A stretch of DNA of 64,000 bases from Filosporella fistucella (lineage: Eukaryota; Ascomycota; Leotiomycetes; Helotiales): positions 880,501 through 944,500 of the forward strand of contig JAQJZZ010000019.1 in NCBI GenBank assembly GCA_030077755.1, written 5' to 3'. Below the pieces are notes generated by a model that saw nothing but the letters and a program-made list of their open reading frames with translations, was not told the DNA's origin and ran no database searches. Shown piece by piece: positions 1 to 10,007 of the stretch. The stretch's first letter is position 1; each line of letters starts with the position of its first letter. The translations under genes were made by a program, and so were the position numbers.

Positions 1-1202
1 TTCTGCGAGAGACCTTGCTCACTCTCCAGTTCAGTTGGCTTCCAACGGCCGTGAATCCAGAATGGCTTCGAGGACATGCCATGGATTTTGAAGGGAGCCT
101 TTTGCTCAAACAGCATGACATATGGCTCATAAACACTATGAAAGTAGCGAAAGCGCTTGTGCTGAAAGATGGTGAGTATGAAGGTATTTTCGTCGTTTGG
201 TACACACCCAGGATCCGCTCTCTTGCACATTGTAACTGATATCGAGTTTGTTGCTTGGTGTATAGACTCGTTGGCAGGCTGCACTTCTGGCATATATTTT
301 TCCAAACACTGATTATCACCAGATATAGCAGCTTGAGGCGCAAGATCTTCTCCAACAGAGCCATCGACCTCCAACTTCGCGAAAACACGTTTCGGGTATA
401 CGTCATGATGAGCGTAGAGTTGCCCATCATGATCCCAGAATACAAACCAGTTCTTCTCCAGGTGCCCATACGGAAGAGGCCTTTGAAGTTCGGCTGCAAC
501 CTTGAACTGGGTATCCGGGAAAAATTCCTCCCTCCAATCCATCAACAAGCCAAAATCCTGAATCCACTGCCCGAAACACGTGAATTGAGAATTTGATCCG
601 TACACTGTGTACATGCCGTCTGGTCCATAAAACACTCTGGCATCGTGGGGCCCACGATTAAGGTTGAGAACCAAGACCTCTCCTTCGCATTTATCTCCAA
701 CCATTGTCTCTACTGGCAAAATAGAGGATGCGCTCACACATCGAAGAGTTCCGTTCTGAAAGGCTGCAGTGCAGAATATTTCAGCAAATATCATTGGCAG
801 CTTGCTCTCGGGCATGTGACGCTGTGCAACGACAATCCACATATCCTCGAAAAGTGGATGGGGAACAATATTTGGATTGATCGATAATTTGTCGACAAAG
901 TCGACAAGAAAATACTTTTTGTCTTCCGTCGAAACAGAGAAGACCTCGTGATACCTGTCTGCGTCCACCACTACGTCGTTTTTCCGATGGTCGCCATTGG
1001 ATGTAAAAGATGATAGATAATCGTTCAATGGTAGGATGTGTCCATGAATATCGGAGAGAAATGCTTCTCTCTTGTAGAAGATAATAGCGGTGATTATCAA
1101 AATGGCAATTGACGGGACCAAGAATCGCGTTGTCCTCCTCGGCTGAGCATGCAGCAGTGACTGAGAGCGAAAACTGAGCATCGTCGAAGCCAACCCTTTC
1201 AT
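1..1202 (-). CDS. Type II membrane protein, possibly beta-mannosyltransferase-like (3' end outside window)
   Basis: An uninterrupted frame of 400 codons starts at the ATG at 1202 and runs off the left edge without a stop, so the C-terminus is missing. A second ATG at 1181 could also be the start. After an Arg-rich segment, residues about 27-42 form one hydrophobic helix, the layout of a signal-anchored Golgi/ER enzyme. The rest is globular, with scattered Cys and Trp. Residues 184-200 (GPHDARVFYGPDGMYTV) resemble the R/D-containing blade motif I associate with fungal beta-mannosyltransferases and GH130-like propellers. That similarity is from memory and weak, so the enzyme call is tentative. 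No intron is seen. The coding frame itself is convincing because 1.2 kb stays open with normal codon use. Confidence 0.72.
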   Translation of the reverse strand, partial: MKGLASTMLSFRSQSLLHAQPRRTTRFLVPSIAILIITAIIFYKREAFLSDIHGHILPLNDYLSSFTSNGDHRKNDVVVDADRYHEVFSVSTEDKKYFLVDFVDKLSINPNIVPHPLFEDMWIVVAQRHMPESKLPMIFAEIFCTAAFQNGTLRCVSASSILPVETMVGDKCEGEVLVLNLNRGPHDARVFYGPDGMYTVYGSNSQFTCFGQWIQDFGLLMDWREEFFPDTQFKVAAELQRPLPYGHLEKNWFVFWDHDGQLYAHHDVYPKRVFAKLEVDGSVGEDLAPQAAISGDNQCLEKYMPEVQPANESIHQATNSISVTMCKRADPGCVPNDENTFILTIFQHKRFRYFHSVYEPYVMLFEQKAPFKIHGMSSKPFWIHGRWKPTELESEQGLSQ

Positions 1203-3779
1203 CGTGAGGATATACTTTTATAAAAGTTCAAGAAAGTATTTCGAGAATTATTTTCGACAGACTGAAAGAAACAAGCTTCTTTTGAAACCGGTGAGGTCTC
1301 ATGCTTCAGCGATGCGATGGCGGGGTCTTAGCACTGTTTCGAAACAAGGACAGAGCTTCGCATCCAACAAATCATTTTGCAGAAGCTTGTTGCGAGATCC
1401 TGAAACGTACTTAGTGCTCTGACATCTGATCTTTTCTTGAATCATTTTAGCTGTGCTGATGTAGTATTTTGTGCTAATACTGTCTCCATCACGGAAACAA
1501 ATAAAAAGAGGGGAAACAGCATATTGAATTACTGATGATGCAGATTGGATTCGAGTGATTGATGGGCGAGGAGCAACTCTTATATCCAAGAATTTTGAAG
1601 GCACCAGGCTAGTTTTTGCTCCCCCTAGTAGTGGGGCTCTTTCCATGCATTTATACAAAGAATACAAATCTCGGAACCATTTTCATCGTCGGATAAACAA
1701 ATTTCTCCACCATTTCCACGCATGAAAAAACAGCAGCTGTTGAGTGGAGGCAGTCCGGCGGCGCATGTATTGACCGCCCAATTTCATTCTCCGAATTCAA
1801 AACATAGCCTTGGAAATATTCCAACACTCGTCGTATGTCAAATGCATCTTTCAATCTTCCTTACTGATGGAGAAATACTCAGCCACCCTATCTCAAGTCA
1901 CGATATCGTGACCCTAGAGATTTCAGTGAGGCGGAGTCAATAATGTCACATCCGGCTAACTTGAATCAGCAGGTCCATAACAGATGATGCTTGATGAGCT
2001 GAAGATTAGATTATATGCTGTATAGTACTGCATATGGATTTTAGGTAGACAAGATTAGGAGAGGTACTGGGTAGGGAGCGAGGAGGGACATGAGGGGGAA
2101 ATCTGGTAGGTCATGTGATGATCTGGGCATGATACGTGGGAGTATGGCAAGCAGAAAAATAAGTGCAAGGAAATGAATTAAGTACTCTGGAAGACAATAA
2201 TATTCTTCTTCCACATGAATGAAGCTAGATGAGTCAGTATAGATCCCATAAAGTCTGGTACGTCTTCACACGTGATTACATGTGATGGTGAATTTCTCAG
2301 ATTCTGCTAAGCATTATAATAATACACAAACAAAAGGGCGAAAAGTGCATCATATGACAGCCAAAGAACAAAGAAATCATGCAGAAAGTTCCATCGTAGC
2401 CTTTGGCACGCAACGTGCGTGGGGCGCAGGAAGCAGGTAAGGTATGAACTGCGTCTCGCGCCACCAGTGACCACGACACGGGGACATGAATATGCTGTAA
2501 ACAGCTATTGACTTATGCCGAAGGCAGTGCAAATGAGCCTTGAGCAACTGAACTTTGAGTCTTCTTTAAAGACCCTGTGGCGCCTAGAAACAGGATAATC
2601 ACTTGACCTTTCCTCCCTAGATATCACTTGAGAAAAAATAAGGCTTAGAGAGTATCAAGTAATATTAGGCCCAGAAAGTACCAAGTATTTTAAGCCTATA
2701 AGATTAGCGCTAATTATGGCAATATTTTTAATATTTAATATACTTATATTAGAGACTTATAAAAATGGATAAAAAATTAAGTAAATTTTAATAAAATATG
2801 GATAGAAATATTAAGGCACCGTTAAATGTATATAATTTAATGGTTTTTTGGTTTTATTCACGCTAGGAAGGAGAGTTTATATAATTGTATAAAGCTTTAT
2901 TTGGCTAGGAAATGGTAAGTCCTAAAGGTGTTAATCAACGGTGATAGTCGGGTCCGAAGCTTTTGGCCCGAACATCGGAGCCGAGATAAGATTAGTGAAC
3001 CCGACCGGGTACACGCAATGAAACCAAGATTGCGACCAGGTACTAATGACCGAATATACGGTATTAGGCACTCAATGCTTTTGTGGAAACATCATTGGCT
3101 CACAAGCTGTCTTGACGAAGTGAACCAAATCGCAATGCAACTTGCGGTGGCAAAGAGGCGGAGATACGTGGAGCTGCATGGTATTCTAGTATTTATGAGA
3201 ACTTGTTAGTATTCACATTTAATTATAATGCGAGGTAGCCAGTGTTGATGATAGGATTTATAGTCAGCCATCTATTGGTGGTATATGAAGAAAAGAGTTA
3301 GATAGATTTCAAGAAAGATCATCGGAAAAGCACGAACATTGGAGATCATAAGGATTGTTGCGAACTATTTGCTGTTTAATCACTCGATTATTCATGCTCA
3401 CGATTGACGGTGGCACAATAGGTTGTCTATGCGATAAAAACTTCCCTTACAAAAGGACAATCAGCTGCTGAAAAAGCACGACTTGAATGTGACTCGAGTG
3501 TCATAGTTGTCTGAACTCTGCTTGCAAAAGAATCTTTATGCAGGTTGAGGATGAGGATGGAGAAGGATCTCAATGAATGGCGTTTAATTTTTTAAGAACA
3601 TGCCAGCTAGGAGGAGAAAACAGTTTGAACAGCAGGCGCGCCAGGTAGACGATGTGACCAGGATTTCTATGAACAGAGACCTGGGGGGAAAATAATCATA
3701 ATTATTTAATTGGAAAATGAAAATAGAGGATTTTATCTAGATTCACATATTCATCGCGTGAAAACAAATGCAAAAGATT
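1203..3779. other. Intergenic stretch, no supported gene
   Basis: Only short unconvincing frames occur here. The first few hundred bases must hold the promoter of the leftward gene starting at 1202. A separate AT-rich, TA-dense patch lies at about 2600-2930. Confidence 0.6.
2600..2930. repeat. AT-rich, TA-dense island (RIP-like relic)
   Basis: The composition changes abruptly to long runs of A/T with many TpA steps, for example around 2720-2850, while the flanks are of ordinary composition. This is what repeat-induced point mutation leaves of an old transposon. No terminal repeats or coding remnants are recognisable. Confidence 0.45.
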
Positions 3780-3798
3780 GTCACCGAGACTCGGTGAC
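3780..3798. repeat. Perfect 9-bp inverted repeat with 1-base centre
   Basis: GTCACCGAG and CTCGGTGAC are perfect reverse complements separated by a single A. The site is about 180 bases before the first supported codon of the ankyrin gene, so it could be a dimeric protein-binding site or simply chance. Confidence 0.4.
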
Positions 3799-3962
3799 CA
3801 CATCCCAATCATTAAATTTGTTGGTTGTCCACAGTCACTGGTGGTGGCGGTGCATGACCCCCGCAATAATGTTTCGTACAAGTACATTGTGTATATGGTC
3901 AGCATTCCCAACAACCACGGAGATAGATTCTCCAAGTTTGCAAAACATCTTTAAGCAATTCA

Positions 3963-5293
3963 ATGTGGCGACCATATTATCCACCGACTACTCCAGCCTG
4001 TTTCCACTACAGCTCTATAGCTCATCATCATGGGTCAATTAGTAGCGATGAATATCTGGATCGCATGCTCGCTCATCTAAGCGGTCTTCGACATGTTGAG
4101 GATACGCAACCCGTAAAGGAAGCTCAGGACTCACTCAGTATGATTATACAAAGCTGCATGGAAGAGTTGGACGGAGCTGTTATTGAAGGTAAGAACATCA
4201 TATTTCAGGGACTTCTGGCCAGACCGCGAGAAGGATACAAAACGAACGTGGAATCAAGCTAAAAGATGCAGATACCAGTAGCATCAGAAAATTATTCGTT
4301 GACTGCTGGATAGGGACAGTGGGCGAGGTCAAAGCTCGAGCTCCAATTGTCTTAAGCTCACTTAAGGTGTACGGTATATCAACGAACATATATGAAGCAC
4401 TACTGTGCATTGTATGCAGAACAACAAATACTGACCTGTTTGACTATCTCCTCTCTCTCGATGAATACTTGAGCAGACTCAAAGGCACTTATTTGAAGGC
4501 CTTGCAAAGGTCTCTGGATGATATCGTGCCTAGTGTGACGATGTGGAAGATTCTCCTCCGAGAAGGGCTTTGCATGCCTCGAGGGACTTCTTTCAGTCCA
4601 AAGCAAATGGAGTCTTCACCCACTGGCACAAGTGGTATGAAAATCCGAGAGGATCTCATGAAAACTTGGTCAAGTAGCGCTCTGAGCAACAGTTTACCTA
4701 CGATTGAACTTCTGGAATTCTTGATGGACAATGGCTTCGGCGTTACAGAAACATATCTAGCCTCTGCCGCAAGCAAAATGAGCCCTGATGTAATTCGCTG
4801 GCTGCTCACGAAATGCGACTACAAATCGATGACAGGACGGCCTCTATTATGTTCGGCATACTCCGATAGCCCTCAAGTTGTCGATATGCTTCTCGACGCA
4901 GGCTTTCCTATTGAGTACTGCACATCCCCGGAAGGGTGTCAGGACCCATTCGCGATGACGCCTGGCTCAGAGACTACGCTCCATTGTGCTGCAGAGGCTG
5001 GGAAATTGGATATAGTGAGGTTGTTGTTGGAGAGAGGAGCAAGGAAAGAAGCAAGAAACAGTTGGGGACAGACTGCTGAGGTTTTGGCTGCCCAGTCGAA
5101 CAGAGGTCAACATTTGGAGGTTGTGCAGCTTTTGAAATCCTTTGTGCCAAGTGGAGAGAGATATATCGTGCCATCTGAAGACGAATATTGGCAGATGATG
5201 ACAGAAGTTAAAGCTCAAGGATGGAAATTCACTCCGAGCCAGCCAGCAAAATCAGTTTCCGGACCACTGATTGATTTCTCGGAGAATTTATGA
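3963..5293 (+). CDS. Ankyrin-repeat protein (5' end uncertain)
   Basis: Two exons are supported: 3963-4188 and 4272-5293. The 83-base intron has GTAAGA at its start, a GCTAA branch site near 4258 and GCAG at its end, and joining it gives one frame of 415 residues. The C-terminal half holds helix-turn-helix units of ankyrin type: a weak one near PLLCSAYSDSPQVVDMLLDAG and a clear one near TTLHCAAEAGKLDIVRLLLE, followed by a further degenerate unit. Ankyrin repeats bind other proteins; no enzymatic domain is visible. The start is unsure: the ATG at 3963 opens a poor-looking N-terminus, and a later ATG near 4062 or an upstream exon is possible. Upstream, another frame ending near 3953 looks partly protein-like, so the 5' end may be damaged. 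Confidence 0.68.
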
Positions 5294-5689
5294 TTTGGGA
5301 GTTGAATCAGATTTTGAATGCTTTTGGTATCAATGAACACAAATGGAAATGAAATATCAGCAATGCGGTAGTAGATGTACATACAAAACCAAGGTGGTTA
5401 TAATATTTAGCATACGTGATTGCGTGTGAGTTCCACTCCAAATTGGCTATGAGATCCATTGCCTGAGATAGTATATCGCTCTTCAATTGAAGAATAGTAT
5501 ATTGCGACCGCGACACAACATCATGCATAGCTTGTTCGGCCCATAGCTGAATTATCAGCTTGAGCGAGACGATTATGAACCGAAAGACAGAACTCTTAAA
5601 AACGAGTCGTAGTAAGAAGATTCCCGGCATATTCAACCCTCTTATCTTTAGCGACATGTTATTCTATAAGTAGTCGATACCGTGGAAAC
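5294..5689. other. Intergenic, no supported gene
   Basis: This is the 3' flank of the ankyrin gene. A 116-codon minus-strand frame (5307-5657) starts with ATG but shows no recognisable domain, and I did not accept it as a gene. Confidence 0.5.
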
Positions 5690-7300
5690 GCCTAATTTAG
5701 AATTATCTTAAAACTATCTAGGAACTAGTGCGTGTATTTCTAGAACTAGCGACTTCGTATTTGACCAATGATACTACCACCGATGCTTTCTTATGAGAGG
5801 TCCTTAACCCTCTAAAATATAAGGGAGAAGCTTCTTAAGGTTAAAGCAAGCAGGAAGTTAAGTTCTTTGGCAGTCGAGATCTTTCGCCACTTGAAGAACT
5901 TCCGACCATGAAGGTCAAGACACCTAGTCGAAAAATAGTACTAAGTAGTCACGCGAGTATGTATGCTAGTATGGAGATTTTCATTAGAGCTGCTTAGACT
6001 ATAGAGCACTATTTATCGACTTCTAGGAAATAAACTTAGCTAAGAATAGGGAAGAGTATATAAAGGAGCCATTAATTGAATATGCCTATTAAGATACGCC
6101 GGTTATTATTATAATAAACCATATATTTCTTAAAGCGCTAAAATATTTAAATACGCTTATAAGGAGGCTTTCCTTAGACTCGGTATTATTTAAGATATTC
6201 TAGAAATTAAACTTTATTAATACTAAGGACTTTAATCTTATCCTAAGATTTTTATAGCAAATTTATAACTTATGTATAATAATTCTTATAAATATTTATA
6301 AAAACTGTTACGAGGTATGGCGATCCTCGCTTAGCAGACGTACTTAGTGCGATCCTACTCCATAGAGAAGAGATCATCAATTCAACTACGTATCAACGTA
6401 CCCATAACGTTCCACCAAAGTGACACATACGTTACAAAAGGGAAGGGATAATATAATAATAGCATATAATATTAATAAATATTAGCAAGCTTAGACCTAG
6501 CTATAAAAGGATTCCGGGCTAGCTCCTATATATAAGAGGCTCTAATCCCTTACTTTGGCCCTCATCTTTCTTATTTCCTTTATAATAGACCTAATAATAT
6601 CCGAACTGCCTCCGCATTATACTCCCATATATAGCCCTATAGCTTGGTGCTCGTGTCATTATAATCTTTCTTATTGTCTTAAACGCCTCTTTAAGCTCTT
6701 AAGGTGCAATGGACATTTAATAATTCATATCCGGTCTAGTAGGAGAATACTTATACCCAGGGAATTGATTGAACGGTCTTGTAATCTGGCCCTTAATCTC
6801 AGAACGATCCAGGCCACCTACTAGAGGTCCAATATATTAATCATGATTAGTACCTTCCCTTATCCTTTTAGTAAAAACACATACCTTATCAATAAAACTC
6901 GTAATCGGTCCCAAATCCAGAATCAGACCAGGAAAGAAATTTGGGATTCCTTTCTGCAGGATAGAGTAAGAGAAACATGCAAGGTTATATCCTTGGAAAA
7001 GATCTTGAGCGGAAAATACTCCGCCGGGATTTGTAAATTCTACTATAACCCAGAGTAAAAGTAGAGAGTAAAGCGTTTATAGAGATTTCGCCAATATGGG
7101 TCTTTATTCCAGTTTAGTCTTAGAGAGAAGAGGCTAAAGGCATCAAAAATAGGTGTTGTGAGGGAGAAATCCAACCAAATCTTTATAATATTCGTAAACG
7201 AACATACAAATAACCGTAATGACAAATAAGAGAAGGATAATGTCGACGGCAAGAGCAAAAATGCTTGATTTCCTTCTATTTCTCAATTATTATACATAGG
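5690..7300. repeat. RIP-like transposon debris
   Basis: About 1.6 kb is rich in A/T and TpA, full of stops in all frames, and lies between ordinary genes. A segment starting TGTTACG at 6306 and ending GTTACA at 6436 has near-inverted ends like a short LTR. A TATA-like run at about 6520-6535 follows. Both fit a heavily mutated LTR retroelement, but no polyprotein motif survives. The boundaries are approximate. Confidence 0.5.
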
Positions 7301-7567
7301 AGCATCAGGATTTTAATAAATAAGACCAAATGTGTCTGTAAATTTCACTGCACTCATTTACGCTTCAAGTGATGCAGGATGTATAATTTAGCTTTCATAA
7401 GATCATTCCAAATTCATGCGTTAGATGCTATCTTAGATCATCCAGAGAGTGGGGCAGTAGGCAAGGATGATGTCGCAAATGAGGAGGGGGAGATCATCTT
7501 GCTTCAATGTTCAGACTCTTACCTTTCTGGAACGAATGTGCGAGCAGGATTAGGACTCTTTCCTCAG

Positions 7568-9623
7568 CTAGTGAGCGAGTCTAAAATCTAACCTCTTATT
7601 CCCACCGCCTCTCGTCATCACATATGCGAGCCTCTCATCCTCACTCATGGCTGCCCATTTCCTATCTCGACTTCGGTTTCTCCGCACATAATAAAACTTG
7701 GTCATAAAATAAAGAGAAATGTTGACGGCCGTTATTGATAGCAAGATTGCGTTGCCTCTGTGGTATAGTGGCGCGTCGTCGGTGCGGTAGATATTCGCTG
7801 CCATGATTCCTGAGGTCTGCACCGACATGTTGTAGAGTGCGGCAGAGACGGCGCGGCTGCGTACCGTGTTGCTATTTCTTGATATCCAGCCGACTTGGAT
7901 TGGATGTGCTTTGATTCAATCAGCAAAATTTACTTCGAAGTAATGATTTTGAGGGAACCCGGAGAGCTGCTAGTAAATACCTGAAGGAGAACAGAGCAGA
8001 GCCGTCATAATTGCCCATGCAACCCACTTATTTATCGAATTGATATTAATCACATTTATAAAAATGATAAATGGCAATGCCCAAAGCTGCCCAATCAGAG
8101 CAACGAATGTGAGTTCCCCAAATATCTCCGCCGAATAGGTCAACCCCAGCATAGTAACTACCGATAAAACTCGAGTTGGTATCACGAGCAAGTTGGTGTT
8201 GAAGGTATCGAAACCTATGCCCTTTAACGAAAGAGTTAAATAGTTGGACGGGGTAGATGTCGGTATTTGGAAGGTCAGGCCCAGGATGTAGATTGGCCAA
8301 AGATCAAAATCCGATATACTTTGCCAGACTAAAGAGGCAGTGAGAGGCTCTCGGTTATGCATGGACGATTTACTGGGATCTTCTCGCAAAATTCGGTTCA
8401 CCATGATCTTCTCCTCTCTTGGGGTAAACCAGCCGGAGGCACCTCGAAAATAGGAGGCAGTTGATGTCGGGGACGAGGGTATGAGAGTATAAGCGAGAAT
8501 TCCAACAATAAGGGTTATGAATCCCTGGATCTTCTGTTAGAAGGATTGTCATAAGACAAGGACGTGGCACTCGAATTGACGAACCTCGATGAGAAAAAGC
8601 CAACGCCAACCAGACTGCCCTTCTATACCAGATATATGAAGGATTCCAAAGGCAAGAAAACCCCCCAGCACATCCGTGAGGGCTGATGCGGTCCAGAAAA
8701 TTGCAAGACGCACTGAGAGCTCGCCGTGCTTATAGAAGTACGAGAGATAAAGAATCACCTGCACAAATATTAACTTGGGTTCGATAAGAGGCATAGGCCT
8801 TAGCTACTTCCGGAACGAAACCTCCCTGCAGAATCCCCAGCAGAGCGCGACTTAAGACGAATGAAGTTCTTCCTTTCAGATAGAATTGAGCAGACCCAAT
8901 TATTGACCAGATGACCATTTGAGTGGGTATCCATATATCTGGGCCGATCCTTTTAGCAATGAGCTGAGACGGCAACTCGGAGCATAGAAAAGCTAATTTG
9001 AACGCAGTACTGCCAAGATTGAAGTCTAAACAACTCAGCATCTATCCTGAAGACTCGAGAAATTCCCATTCACCATTACTAGTTATCCCCAGATCCTCCA
9101 GAAAGCTATCTGTCAACGCCTGAGAGATATTGGACCTGTCAAGCTCCATGGCCATAAACATTATACAAGCCCAGACCTAGAAATAGGAGTTACGATACCA
9201 TGATTATCAGAAAGGAACCATACAGCTTACCATGATTCTCTTGTCAATCTTGCGGACGAGCTGATGCTCTTCACCCCATGTCCATCTCTCGTCCGGATCA
9301 AATCGGTGGACATTCTCCCACTCATCTCCTGGCCTGTACTGCTCTACAGTTTCCGGATCATCGAATAACGACGGCTGGGTCGCAATGGCATCAGGATCAT
9401 ACAGCTGAGCTTTGGATCTCTGGAACCAGAACCGCTTTTCTTTTCCAGGAAGCCCTAGTGCTCTCAATTTTCGGGGTAGCAGCGTCTCCCCATCATTATC
9501 CAGATCCTCAACGCCAGGCTAGATCTGGTCCCCGTCGTTTATTCTTCTTAGAAAAGTCGCCTCCGTCAGACTTTCAAAGACGTCTCTCAATTCCAGACGC
9601 TGATAGCGTGGACTGGCATTCAT
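7568..9623 (-). CDS. MFS anion:cation symporter, allantoate/vitamin permease type, with one in-frame TAG
   Basis: Six exons (9623-9231, 9176-9074, 9025-8808, 8758-8585, 8524-7981, 7908-7568), with introns of 48-72 bases, give 590 codons in one frame. The family is the fungal Dal5/Tna1/Vht1-like major facilitator group: plasma-membrane importers of organic anions and vitamins driven by protons. Diagnostic parts are [12 protein letters not shown] before helix 1, [22 protein letters not shown], the [12 protein letters not shown] stretch and the typical end with NKRLDF. A TAG at 9519-9521 interrupts the cytoplasmic N-terminus. It is either a nonsense mutation or part of a weak 63-base in-frame intron (GTCTTT to ATCTAG). 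No later ATG would keep helix 1 intact. The gene is divergent from the ABC transporter across 384 bases. The substrate is unknown. Confidence 0.88.
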
Positions 9624-10007
9624 GATTAATTTATCAGATTTAGGGATTTCTTCTTCTTCAAGGAAAAAGCAAAAAGATAGTTGAATAAATAGTGAAAGAC
9701 GATGCGCGAGATCTAGTGTTCTTAAAGTTATGGAAGGCGGGGGGTTACACGCATTTCGCGAGCACAAGGAACAATACAGCGTCTAATTGCCCCACTCGGG
9801 GTAGATCACTACTTGCACGAAGTATTCTACCCCTGAAGAACATCTCGGGTGCTGTGCCCTATTGGGGAGGCTGCATTTGTGACTCACGCCCATTGTCTGT
9901 CGTGCTCGGCTCGGCTCCCCCTTGTGACGTCGACATCACCTCCATTTTTTTCCTCTTGCTTTAAAGCTGTCGAACAACAAACAATCGCAGACGCGCCAAG
10001 CTTCGGG
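9624..10007. promoter_or_regulatory. Shared divergent promoter region, MFS permease / ABC transporter
   Basis: These 384 bases separate the two divergent start codons, so both promoters must lie here. A TGACGTCG sequence near 9925, close to a bZIP/CRE half-palindrome, is the only site that stands out. Co-regulation of the two transporters is inferred from the arrangement. Confidence 0.5.

Noticed and set aside
4189..4208. 20-base GT..AG segment as an intron of the ankyrin gene
   Set aside because: Far too short; the 83-base intron 4189-4271 has a branch site and restores the frame.
6306..6436. A definite LTR with target-site duplication
   Set aside because: The ends are only near-inverted and the flanking five bases do not match, so it is kept as part of the repeat debris only.
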